Assembly (NCBI GenBank): GCA_028023455.1
Contig: JAQFVV010006627.1
Span: 434,001-498,000, forward strand
Length of the DNA: 64,000 nucleotides
Source of the DNA: Epiperipatus broadwayi
Taxonomy: Eukaryota; Onychophora; Udeonychophora; Euonychophora; Peripatidae
Direction: 5' to 3'
In this document: one piece after another, positions 1-11,190 of the stretch
How the letters are laid out: each line of letters starts with the position of its first letter
Numbering within the stretch: the first letter of the stretch is position 1
Program-made: the position numbers and the translations under genes
Notes under the pieces: generated by a model
Database searches by the model: none
Told to the model about the DNA's origin: nothing
Seen by the model: the letters and a program-made list of their open reading frames with translations, nothing else

Positions 1-399
1 TATTCATTTTACAAGAAAAACTCAGACTTACGAACTATTTAGAAATAAATAAATAAGAAGTCATTACCCCCCCCCCTTTTAGTTCGTAAAACCGGGTTTG
101 ATTTGCATTTAAAATAAAAGTTTAGTGAAAAATATAAAAATATCAGTTAAAGTAAATTATAACCGCACTAATTTATAAAAGAAAGCAAGAAGCATGAGTT
201 GAACGAAATGTTTTATAGTAGCATTAATTTATGTTATAGAGAATAGCTATAAAGAAGAGAATTAGTTTAATGCTCGCCGATTAGCGAGTTGAAAAAAAGG
301 TTTAAATATATAGAAAACATTAATTTAAAAAGAGTTTACAAGTTATAAGTTAGGTAATACGATTATAATGACTTTGGGCTGGTTACCTCAGCATTCTAT
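1..399. other. A+T-rich sequence, nothing recognised
   Basis: I see no gene or repeat family here. A run of ten C residues lies at 67-76. If the promoter-like patch at 400-625 is real, this stretch would be downstream of it on the minus strand, but it has no long open frame. Confidence 0.5.
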
Positions 400-625
400 G
401 GAATACAGATGAATTTTGTCTCTTGGCCTCGGCGGTTCTTTGACGGCACGGGCACACTTGAACGGTAGAAGCTACATCATGCACGGCGTAGAGTGGAGCT
501 GAAGACCGTGGGGAAGGCAGCTGAAGCCCCTCAAAAATTACACAGACGTGAAGTCGATTCAAGACTATTGACCTAACTCTGTCTCTCTCTCTGGCAAAAT
601 AGATTTTTGGCCCTATTTATACAAA
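400..625 (-). promoter_or_regulatory. G+C-richer patch with minus-strand TATA box
   Basis: On the minus strand GTATAAATAGGG (611-622) is a near-ideal TATA box. About 30 bases downstream is an AG-rich run (580-594) where transcription would start. The next 180 bases are much richer in G+C and CpG than the surroundings. A TATA box followed by a short G+C-rich leader is typical of the promoter part of an LTR or of a gene's first exon. No primer-binding site or partner LTR was found, so the identity is open. Confidence 0.35.
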
Positions 626-3290
626 ACTCTAAGGTGTTCAAAGAATGTTTTTTTAATTAAAACTGCTTATCTTTCATTAACAGAAATATTTTAGCTATTG
701 TTAGTGGAGATGGAATCGTTAGATAACTGTCCAAAAATAATTTCAAATCAATTTCCAGATTGGAAATAGATTTGATAAAAAATGTTAATCTCTAATTAAA
801 ATCAATTTTTTTAAATTTTACTTTCATTAACTTTAGTTAAAAAATTCTTTTTAAAATCATGAATCCCACCCCTTTAATTATTCTTGGACAACCATCTTCC
901 ATTTTGATTATTTTGTGTACTTATATGAAGAAAATATTTATAAAACAAATGACATATAATTAAGAATAAAATACAAAATTATTTAAAAGATTTGTTTGTG
1001 CTTTTATATATATAAAAGCTCCGTTAATATATGTATATATCTGAATCGCATCCATAAAAGTCAATGTTTAAAATTAAAGAAAACTTCTATTTGAGATTTA
1101 TATTTATAAACTTTTATAGACGCTTCTCAGAAATATACTAGTTTATATAAATATGACGAAAAAAAACAGTGGGTTAAGTGGTAGAACAGTGGAGCTCGAT
1201 CTTGGGCTAAGATCGACTGTTACAATATACACACACACATCACTTTTATAATTATATTAGAGATCTTAGGTAAATTCAATTCACTAATAGTAACTTTGAT
1301 GAAGTAGACTCATTATAAGAATGTATAGGTACATCCCTGTTAATAGAGTCAAAGGCGAATTCTTCCTGAGTTCGAATACTGAGGCATAAAGGAACCAAAA
1401 GAGAGGATGAGATGGGGATGAACTGGCCCAAATTGCATCTAGATTTAATAAATGAGTGTTGACAGTTATAATATTTACAGGTAAAATTCATTTAACATAA
1501 GAGGGCAAATATTTTTTCTACTTTTGGTCTCTTAATTCCAAAAAACAGAAATGACTCTATTTAGAAAATTATTTTAGAAGATATTGATTTTAGTTAGAAC
1601 AAATGTAATTAACTGACACCTTTCTTATTTCTTTTAATTCTTAGACTGATATTTTAAAAAATAAAAATCATAACTGACATTTCTTTTTTTTTTTTTAATT
1701 TTTCTGTTAACTTTATTAAATAGGGATGCATTATTAATTCAATGAAATTATTAAGATCAAACTAAGTCAAATTTACACATTCTCTTACAGTTCAGATATT
1801 AGTAAGTCTGGTGAGCATTGTGTTCTATTTCTCTGTTGTAAAAATGGCTACTGATAGGCCTTTTTCTGCAATGGACTAAACTATTAGGCAGAGAATAATA
1901 CATACAAGAGTGATATGAATATCATAATAAAAATTATTAGATCTAAATAACTAATAATTTAATGTTCAACATTCTGTGCTATGAAGAGTCTCTAGGATGT
2001 AGATATAATACATCTTTCCATTTCCAATATCTCGGTTTGAATCTAAATTAGGTAAAACTTGAAATATTTTCAAACTTGTCAGTTTTAAGATTTTTTTTTT
2101 TTTTTAGATATAGCTAAGACCATATTCAACTTACTTGTGCATTGAATATTTGATTGTAAAATAATACTTAGATATTCTTAACTAAAGAATAAAATAAATG
2201 AAAAACACCAAAATTATCAGCATGCAGCAATTAATGTCTTTTATGTTTTCAGTGAGAGACTATAAGAGAGGCTTTTGATCAAAACTGTAATCTATTTAAA
2301 TGCTGTTTTATCTTTTCATCTACTCTAGGCATATATAAAGATTGTAGAATTTTTTATTATGCTTTTATTTTGAAACTCTATATGTATAAAGTAATTTCAA
2401 TCAATATACATTATATAAAAAATAATGAAGGAAAGGTCAGACCAATTATTAACTATATATTTGAGATTGTAATTATCTTCAGCTATTGATATTTATATGG
2501 TTATTCATCTAGAAAATCAAAAAGAAAATCAATTTCTCAATGTCCAAACTATTTTTAATGTTTACAAACATTAAATTCACACCTTTAAAAAAAAAAAAAA
2601 AACTTTTCATCTTTTTACATTATTTTATAAAGTATATATAAGATTTAATATATATGCTAAAAATTGCTAATTATTCTATAAAAAATTCTATAAATTACAC
2701 TTATAATAGTTACACACAAAAAAATTACTGATCAACTAATTCAACATTATATATATATATATAGCACATACAGCCATATGTCACTTTCTATCTAAATGTA
2801 ATTTACTTAATAAGGATTGATGAGATTTGGCTAAGTGTGGTCAATGTTTGGAAGTGTTTCAATTATATATATATAATTATAAAAGAATGTGGACAAATGA
2901 TTTAGACAAATTACTTTTAAATTGACTTCACCTTGGTTCATCCAAATGTAATGGTGAGAAATTTTATAAATAATATGGTAAGAAATAATAATTACAACTA
3001 TCCCAAAAAACAATGATCACCTAATTAACATTAAATCATTCATGATAATGAAGCCAAATGCTAGGTATACATTTCAAATAAGAAATAATGGCTGTTTAAC
3101 TGAGGATAATGTAAATAGTATCTTGTTAAATCTCTATAACATCAATTCTTATCTCCATATAAAGCAAAATTATCTCTACAATGTACAAACTTTTTCAACA
3201 TTCTATTAAAAAAAAACTATATTAAAAAGTATAAATGACCATCATGGCTCAGAAATTTGTCAATGATAGTGCATTTGTTATGAATAAATA
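626..3290. other. A+T-rich non-coding stretch
   Basis: No coding sequence is supported. It holds homopolymer A/T runs, a short CA run near 1229 and AT runs near 2744 and 2863. The open frames here are short and low in complexity. The only structured item is the possible SINE piece at 1167-1222. Confidence 0.5.
1167..1222 (+). repeat. Possible tRNA-derived SINE fragment
   Basis: The segment GGGTTAAGTGGTAGAACAG resembles a pol III A box within a D arm. AAGATCGACTGTTAC downstream could be a worn B box. A CA-rich tail follows. No cloverleaf can be closed by eye, so this is a weak call. Confidence 0.3.
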
Positions 3291-3399
3291 AAAAGTTGGA
3301 AATAATAAATATAGAAATAAAACAAACTAACTCCTTCTTTTTAAAACTTTTTTTATATGACTATAGTCATGAAAAAAAAAAAAAACATCAGTGTTTACA

Positions 3400-4130
3400 A
3401 AAAAAAAACAACAACAACATTTTTTTGGATTATCAAATAATTGGTTTTCAGATATTGATAATCATAGTAAAATTAATATTGTTAATAATAAAATTATTAG
3501 GGCAATTAAGTTATGTTCAAATAGTAATTTGTTTGGGAATGAGATTGGTATTATTAGGAATGAATGTTTTATGAATGAGTATCCTAGGGGTGTAGTTGAA
3601 CATTTGTTTTCTAATAAAAATATAAATAAAATAAGAAATAGAATGGGATTAGATAGGAGTAGGAATAGAGAAAAGATTATTTATGTTGGTTTTAATATAT
3701 CTAAAGATTTATTTATTAAAGTTAAGAAATTTGTTAAAACGATTAATAGGAAATATAAAGTTTCAATTTGTCCAATAAAAAGAAAGCAAGTTTAAATCTT
3801 TTAATTAATAATAATGGGGACTATAATAGGTTAGACATTAAGAATTCAGTTTATTTGATAAAATGTTTGAATTGCTTTAGAAAGAATGTAGAAATGACAT
3901 ATGTTGGGACTAGTAAGAATAAATTAAAAACTAGATTGAAACAGCATTTAGGTGATAAAAATTCTGCTGTTTACATTCACATGAATAAATTTAAGCATGG
4001 GGATTTTGATATAAAGCCTTTGGAATGTATTAAGTCATATAATGAAAGGATGATAAAAGAAAGTGTATACATTAATGAAATAAAAGCAGAATTAAATAGG
4101 ATGTTAATAGAAAAACAGAAAAGAAAATAA
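3400..4130 (+). pseudogene. Penelope-like RT C-terminus plus GIY-YIG endonuclease, frameshifted
   Basis: Two overlapping frames make up one broken gene. The first (3391-3795) carries the linker after the RT domain, with a worn RAIKLCSNSNLF...EYPRGVVEHLF pattern. The second (3768-4130) is the GIY-YIG nuclease. Its VYLIKCLNC stands for the GIY part and YVGTSKNKLKTRLKQH for the YIG part with the catalytic arginine; KESVYIN holds the candidate acidic residue. In the family this nuclease nicks target DNA for target-primed reverse transcription. A frameshift near 3775-3795 separates the halves. The palm with the catalytic aspartates is absent because of 5' truncation. The family assignment is firm; activity is not expected. 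Confidence 0.75.
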
Positions 4131-4358
4131 TAGGTTTTTAATTAAATGTTTTAAAGGATATATATAGATTTTTTTTTTTAAAAAAAAGGAAATTGTTTGT
4201 GTTTAAGTTGTGATTGTTGGCAATAGGAAAGGGGAGGGACATAAGGTAAATTTTTGGTTATGAATATATTTTGTAATTTTTTATTTTTATTTATTATTAT
4301 TACTTTTTTTTGGAATATGTGTTATTTGTTATATATATATATTATTTTATTTTAGTGT

Positions 4359-4397
4359 GCCTTGAAAAAGACTATATAAAATAGTCAAAACGTTGGA
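4359..4397 (+). other. Hairpin motif of the Penelope-like 3' region
   Basis: CCTTGAAAAAGACTAT is followed by a 5-base loop, then ATAGTC and AAAACGTTGG. The arms 4370-4375 and 4381-4386 pair perfectly. The layout, a conserved left box, a hairpin and then (G)AAAC, matches the hammerhead-derived motif known from Penelope-like terminal repeats. Here the CUGANGA box is degenerate (CTTGAAA), so catalysis is unlikely. Confidence 0.45.
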
Positions 4398-4480
4398 TAT
4401 TTTTTTTCATGATTATAATCATATAAAAAACAAGTTTTAAAAAGGAGTTAGTTTGTTTTATTTCTATATTGGATATTTAT

Positions 4481-5466
4481 GAACTATTTTGAAAAAAAGA
4501 ACTGTGTGCTTGATATATTAAATAATAAGATATTAAAAAAAAAAAAAAACATATGTCATAAACAGAGAGTGTAAACTACAAACTTAAAAAAAATTCATTG
4601 TATTACTTGTAAATGTCAAAAGGCTTTATATCTGCCTAAATTTGTTAAAGTGATTACATTTTATTTTACAAACTCTTTGATGTACTAATCTTAAAAGAGA
4701 GTAAATTTAAACATAACACTAGGGTGAACATTTTTCTTCACAATATGACAATTTATTTTTGGACTGAATCATACTGGCTAGAATATGACCTTCCTTTTAG
4801 ATCATATTTACTGGATATATTATTACTCTTCATTCATTTCAAGTTTTATTTCTTTTTATTATGTTCAGATATACATTAGTGTTATATACACTGATATATA
4901 ATGAGAAAAATATATTCAAACTATCATAAGAATAAACATTCTAAACCATGTATCCTTCTTGTAAATTTTTACAAAGATGTTTAACATTTTCTTTCTTATC
5001 AAAAATCTTATTATGTAGATGAAGGCTAAATCTTCCTCAATTTTGCTTCCAAATAATACCTTTTCCTTTATATTTAATATAGTTCTATCTTTAATTGATC
5101 CTAAAGTAACAAACCATGGAAAACTATCAAATCACAATAATAAAATGTTATATTCTACTTTCAAAATATTCTACTTGATTTCAGAAAGAAAATTTAATAT
5201 ACATAAATCATTTTCTTTCACTTTCACTGATAACTGTTCATTTCTCTACCCAAAGTTTACTTAAATTCTATGCATCAGTTCCTAATATTTCTTTGACAAC
5301 TAATATTATCAGAATTAATAATAAAAAAATTACAAAGCCAATATTAAAACCAGAGGATCTTACCCAAAGAAATTCTGTAGCTTCAAAATTTATACAGTTG
5401 ATTAAAGTAGTTCAGGGAAATTATCATGAAAATCTTAAGAGTATTTACATGAAATAGAAGAATTGT
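4481..5466. other. A+T-rich stretch, nothing recognised
   Basis: No family could be recognised. The short open frame at 5019-5264 has no motif and is probably chance. Confidence 0.45.
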
Positions 5467-5785
5467 TGGATTTGATTAAATGAAAAAGAGAAATTAGCTG
5501 TTGCCAGCAACCATTTATATGCATCAGCAAAAGATTGATGGTAATCCCTTTTTGATAAAACGAAGATATGATTTTAAATACCTTATAATGTCCAGCTTCT
5601 GGAGAAAAGATCTCTCAAGACAATATAATCCTAGTAGGGAAAATTACAGTCAATTTATCAGAAGCCAGGCAGCTAAATTAAAGACTTTAACTGCATTTCC
5701 TCTGTCTGAATACCAAATAGTAAGAATTATCAATCACAACATACCTAGACAAAATGAGCAAACGCTATTTGCTATTGATAGGTAA
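5467..5785 (+). pseudogene. LTR-retrotransposon gag-like fragment
   Basis: One frame carries EKLAVASNHLYASAKD, which fits the start of the capsid region in many retrotransposon Gag proteins (short helix, then an A-x-D-W-type turn). After a stop and a frame change the next frame (to 5785) has DFKYLIMSSFW, then QYNPSRENYSQFIRSQA and PLSEYQIVRIINHNIP. These match the order of the Retrotrans_gag domain: an aromatic-rich helix, a P-S-R-E segment, and a hydrophobic helix ending in a short proline turn. No zinc knuckle, protease or LTR was seen nearby, so this is an isolated relic. The assignment rests on pattern only. Confidence 0.45.
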
Positions 5786-6161
5786 AGGAAATATCTGAAA
5801 TATTAGAGGCCTTAGAAATGAGTGAAAAAACTTCAGAAAATGTAAACATAATGTAAAAATCATCATATAGGTAGGTGACACCCTTATACTAATGCTAAGG
5901 TAAATATTATTAGAAATAAAGAACCAGTTAGAAATACTAGTGACAGAGAAAATATTTTAATAAATAATATATAAAAAAATTAATATAATTACAGTTTGTA
6001 TAATTTTTTTTTTTAAAGCCAAAAAAATTTTTTTTTGGTCAAGAAGGGCAAAATGTAATGAAATTTAATATATGAATTGGCAACAATTATCATAATTTTA
6101 ATTTTTTTATTGGCTTATCAATATATAGGCATATATACTACTCATTACAAACACACACAAA
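5786..6161. other. A+T-rich stretch, nothing recognised
   Basis: Contains poly-T and poly-A runs and a CA run (about 6150-6160) directly left of the foldback element. Confidence 0.4.
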
Positions 6162-7358
6162 GTGGGTAAAACTGACTTATAGCGGTCTCAACACTTCGCC
6201 CTCTATTTTTAAAAAACTTAACTACATTTTTTTTCCTACTAACTGTATCCAACTTTAATCAGTGTATCTAATTCTAAATAAACTATATCTAAGTATTTAT
6301 AAATGCTAATAATAAAAAAATTAAAAAAAACTTACATTTTGATGCGTAGTTTTCACTTGCATATGTAGCGGTGTTTACTGTATATATAACTATAAATAAA
6401 TAAACTATATTAACTATAAATGTTTTTACATAAAGATGAATAAATAAAATAAAAAAAAATACATTTCCTGCAGGCAGAATCCGTGTTTCGAACTACGTTA
6501 TTCTCACTATGTAAGTGCAAAGTATATCTAACTATAAATGTATCTTTTACATGAAAATTAATAAATAAAATGTAATAAAACTTACATTTTTATGCTCTGT
6601 GTAGAGATATGTTTGTTGCCTGGTAAAAGTCCCTACTTCCAAAATTATGAACTACTTTTGTCACGTGTAATTTTTGCCGCATGTAATTCCCCTCCCCGTC
6701 CATTTACTTTTTGCCAAAAAAAGATTCAAATCAATGTTAAAATTAAGTATGTCAAATTGTGAACAACTGTTTTAACATTGATTTGAATCTTTTTTCGGCA
6801 AAAAGTAAATGGACAGGGAGGGGAATTACACGCGGCAAAAATTACACGTGACAAAAGTAGTTCATAATTTTGACAGTAGGGACTTTTTTGGTCACACTTT
6901 TGCCAGGCAACAAACATATCTCTACATAGAGCATAAAAATGTAAGTTTTATTACATTTTATTTATTAATCTTCATGTAAAAAATACATTTATAGTTAGAT
7001 ATACTTTGCAATTACATAGTGAGAATACCGTAGTTCGAAACACGGATTCTGTCTGCAGGAAATGTATTTTTTTTATTTTATTTATTCATCTTTATGTAAA
7101 AACATTTATAATTAATATAGTTTATTTATTTATAGTTATATATACAGTAAACACTGCTACATATACAAGTGAAAACTACGCATCAAAATGTAAGTTTTTT
7201 TTAAGTTTTTTTTTATTAGCATTTATATTTAGATATAGTTTATTTAGAATTAGATATACTGATTAAAGTTGGATACAGTTAGTAGGAAAAAAAATGTAGT
7301 TAAGTTTTTAAAAATAGAGAGCGAAGTGTCGAGACCGCTATAAGTCAGTTTTACCCAC
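6162..7358. mobile_element. 1.2 kb foldback (long inverted repeat) element
   Basis: The segment starts GTGGGTAAAACTGACTTATA and ends with the exact complement of that sequence. The two arms (6162-6742 and 6770-7358) match almost base for base along their whole length, around a 27-base loop. The main difference is a small insertion in the right arm near 6876-6891. This is the structure of a foldback or long-TIR non-autonomous DNA transposon. It encodes no transposase; the short frames inside are low-complexity. AAA flanks both ends, which is too little to define a target-site duplication. High arm similarity implies a young element or gene conversion between arms. Confidence 0.8.
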
Positions 7359-10267
7359 AAAACGATTATTAATTACTTATCAATATTGTAACTTATTTAT
7401 TGTTAATATCATTATTATCATTGGTGTAAGTAATAATATTAAAATTATTTTAATATTACTGATAATATTACCTTATAAGTTGAATTATTAAACTGATTCA
7501 AGATATCATCTGATATATACTTTATAAATACAGCATTTTCGAATGTGTATCATTAAATACAGCATTTTCGAATAAGTGTATCTTTTTTTTATTGCGGATT
7601 ATAATTAGTTACAAAAAAAAAGCACTCAAGCACATACATAAAATAAAAGAGTAAAATACTAACAATAATAAGAATAAATTATTTAAAAGTGGTATCAGTA
7701 TAGTAAAAATTTATTACTGTGCATACACACTTAAAATTATACTGAATAAGGATAGAAAGTTTAAAATAATATTTAAATATATGTGTGTCCATGCATGAAT
7801 GTTTATACTTTTTAGATGTATTTAAATTTAAAAGGGTATAATAACAAAATATTTAGATAAATTTATTATTATTGGTAATAAAAGATTAATTATAATGAAA
7901 ACTTAAAAATAAAGCGTACAATCATTTATTTTAATGTATACAATATAAATATTTATAAAATAATATGTATTTTATTTTTATAATAAATGTAATAAAAATA
8001 TTATTTTGTCATTTTTAAAATGATTTCCTTACAAATTTGGTGCTATAAATTTTGAAACTTTCAAAAATCACCTGCTCCATATCGTATCCTGGCAACAGAG
8101 GTAAAATTTTCCCACAAAAAGCCAAAAGAGTGAAGAATTTTGAACAAAAATGATGATGACACAAATTAAATATACACATGGATTCAAAATTATCTTTATT
8201 AAATGTTTCCAAGTGAACTGTATTGGACTTAAATTTAAAATTCACAATACTGGCATCTTGCAATACAATAATAATGAAGTAGAGAACCAGATAAACATTT
8301 GCCTTATGGCAAATCTATTTTCAAAACAATCCTTAATGGAGAACTAAATATCTAGCTATGTTCATCATTCTGTAATGCACTTTAAATGATTTAAATATGA
8401 AATTTGAAAACTAGTTCAGGAATAATATTTTTGTTTAAACCATATTACTCATTTATCTATTCTCCAAATATTTGCTTGACATTATAATTACTATAGCAAC
8501 CTAGTTTTATATATATACTTTTTATAAATCTCTGCATAAACCCCTATATATCAGACAATTATCATTAAAATTTAATTTTAACAAATAAATTTTATCTTCG
8601 TCTGGAAAATTGCCTTTATCTTGGACATTTTCCAGAAATATTTAAATATAACTTGTTGCATATGGATATTTACTTAAGGCAATCAGTGTTTGATCATATT
8701 ATACTCAATGTTTTAGTTTATATAATTAAAGAGTATGATCACATAGGGATGTTTAAATATCATACTTTATTGTATATTTCCTTTCTAAAGATGCTCTTGA
8801 AACATAAATGAAAATATATTGTAGAAAAAAGATCAATTAAGAAAATATTACAACTAATTTTTAAGTTATGGTTTGATCATTGATTCATATTAACAAAAAT
8901 ACAATTTGAATGAGAAATTCATTAAAAGATTAATATAAAATGAAAAGAGATTATTATTTATTTTATATTAAATATAAGAGAAAAATATTGAATAAAGAAA
9001 TGATAATTTAAAAATATTGCATTTTTAAGTTTATATAAAACGTCAATTAATAAAATAATATTTGTTGGAGATTTGAAAGAAGGATGGATATATAGAATAT
9101 TGTAAATTCTTAATTATTAATCTGTAAATAAATCATTTTATTTAATTATTTATTAAACAGCATTAGACTTCTATTTACTATATAAAAATTGTTAGGTTAG
9201 AATATTAATTCCATGATATTTCATCCGAGAGTAATTCATATGATACTTGATTTGGCCAGATATAATAATTTGATTGTGGAGTATTGGTCAGTATTAATCA
9301 TTGAGTGTATGGAGTATTAGTCTAAAGTTATGGAAATTAATATACCAAAAAAAATCATAAATATTCTTTGCTATACAGACAGGGTATATCTCTAAATCTT
9401 TCTTGATAAATACTCAACACATGATATCCAAAATCTGATGATCACTATCATCATAATTAACTCAACCCTGAATTTTAGAGTATGTTTATTTTAATATTAT
9501 TATATCTATTTCATGATATAAATTGTACTTTCAGAAATATTCACTTCATTAATATATCACAGAACATTACAATACATATGATTCCACAATACAACCAACA
9601 GAAACAAAGCAGTCTCCTTCAGTAGTTTTGCAGTGGTTTATTCTCCATATGTGTAATTTTTTTTTCAAGCATGCAAGACAGCACTTCCTTTTGGTATTTT
9701 TGTGATAGTGGATACTAGTCAAAATATTGCTCTCAAATTATCACCAAACCAGATAAGTAAAGATATGAATAGCTGAGCTATTTCTTTTCTTGGAAGAAAG
9801 TCATCTCTTAAAGCTATCTAATAAAGTACTTTGAAGTCTAAATGCTTTTTTTCCTTGTCTTTCAAATGTTTTCCAGCCATATACAGAGATGACAGACTTA
9901 AAAAAAAGTCATTTGTAACAATTATATTTAGTAGTATTATAAAAGATGCACAAGTTATCTCTTGGATTTTTCATTCCAACTATAATGAATTCATTTTTGA
10001 TTAGTTAAGACAAAACCTATTCCCCATGTAGTAGTTTGTACATTTTTATTATAGGTGGGCAACAAAAATCTCCATAACAAATAATTTACAAAAATCTTTT
10101 CATATACTCTATTTATTTTATTTCATCTTGGCATTTCTTTCTCAATATACCAATATTTCTTTATCATTTATTTTTGATACAAATTTATATTCTTTAATAG
10201 GTGCACTGACTAAAAAAAAATTGGAAATATTCGCCCTTCCACAAGGCATTGTGATAGAATGGTATAA
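7359..10267. other. A+T-rich non-coding stretch
   Basis: Nothing coding is supported. The overlapping short frames near 8015-8347 on both strands lack motifs. The only structure noted is the short duplication at 7527-7580. Confidence 0.5.
7527..7580. repeat. Short tandem duplication
   Basis: AATACAGCATTTTCGAAT occurs twice, about 28 bases apart, each followed by a GTGTATC-like tail. Confidence 0.6.
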
Positions 10268-10776
10268 TAAAAAAAAGATACTTTGGGGTTAGACCTGCTG
10301 TGACATATTCATCATAATTATTCTAACTTTGCGATATAAAATAATGCCTGCAACCATTATTCCTATATTTGCAATTAAAAATATTGAATTAATTTTAGAA
10401 GCAAATAAGTATACTTTAATTCATAAAGACCTTTCTTCCATCTGTCAACTTTAAAAGAAGTAAATAATACTTAAACTATTTTTTAAAAAAAAAAAACATT
10501 TTAGAAATAATTATTCAAGATATTGTAACTTTGTGAGCTCATAAAATTATTTCTAAAACTTTACTTTTTTGTTCTTTAAAAGAATTTAAGGAATACTAGC
10601 TTCATTTAAAGTTGACATATGAAAGAAAGATCTTTATGAATTGAAATTCACTTATTTGCTTCTAAATTTAATTCAAGTTTAATTGCATGCATTATTTTAT
10701 GACATCACAAAGTTAGAATAATTATGATGAATACATCACAGCAGGTCTAATCCCAAAGTACCTAAAAAAATATTGA
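10268..10776. repeat. Diverged palindromic (foldback) repeat
   Basis: The left arm from about 10268 (TACTTTGGGGTTAGACCTGC) is matched in reverse complement by the right arm ending near 10770 (GCAGGTCTAATCCCAAAGTA). Pairing continues inward through GATGAATA/TATTCATC, GAAGCAAATAAGT and TCAACTTTA to a centre near 10515-10530. The arms differ by scattered substitutions and indels, so this is older than the element at 6.2 kb. It is non-coding; the superfamily is unknown. Confidence 0.65.
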
Positions 10777-10784
10777 AATGTTAG

Positions 10785-11190
10785 CAGAAACATAAAGACC
10801 CAGGTATTGATACCTCTTTTCTCACTAGTTGACTGAATACTATTCATAAAATGCATCCATAGTGAAAGAAAATGATGTGAATTTCTGTGTTGGTGAGTGT
10901 TTGTAATATGTAAAAGTGAAATGGTGCATGAACTGATAAAAAAAAATGTAAATATTTTCCCAGTATAATAATTATTCAACCTCTTACAAAGGTACTAAAA
11001 CTAGATAGAGATTAGTCCTAGCCTTGCAAAAGAATGGTATAAAGAAAGAATGACCTGTCAATACAGGCAGAAAGATTCAGATGTTTGATATCGTTCATTC
11101 CACTAATGAGCTAACATAGTTCATGGAATGCATGCATAGTGGAAAGGGTTATTTTGAGTTTTGTACTAGTGGATAGTAACAATATAGTGG
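10785..11190. repeat. Two diverged copies of a ~250-bp unit
   Basis: The stretch at 10785-10875 and that at 11068-11155 align: GCAGAAA at the start, ACTAGTTGAC against ACTAATGAGC, and TTCATAAAATGCATCCATAGTG against a close match ending GCATGCATAGTG. The spacing is about 250-280 bases. Minus-strand frames here (for example 11111-11338) have no recognisable domain. Confidence 0.4.

Larger units (their letters stand above)
3291..4480 (+). mobile_element. Penelope-like element, 5'-truncated, with inverted terminal copies
   Basis: The body encodes the end of a Penelope-type reverse transcriptase and a GIY-YIG nuclease. The region 4401-4472, after the coding part, reappears reverse-complemented at 3304-3379, before it. 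Shared words include AAACAAACTAACTCCTT at the left and its complement at the right. Such inverted terminal copies are characteristic of Penelope-like elements, whose insertions often end in rearranged pseudo-LTRs. The catalytic reverse transcriptase palm is missing, so this copy cannot move itself. No target-site duplication was identified. Confidence 0.75.

Noticed and set aside
4359-4397. Active hammerhead ribozyme in the first Penelope-like copy
   Set aside because: CUGANGA box is CTTGAAA and no stem III with a cleavage triplet can be drawn; kept only as a hammerhead-derived hairpin.
6726-7266. Open frames inside the 1.2 kb palindrome
   Set aside because: Short, mirrored by the arms and low in complexity; not a transposase.
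8015-8347. Overlapping 65-82 codon frames on both strands
   Set aside because: No recognisable motif, splice context or homology cue; typical chance frames.
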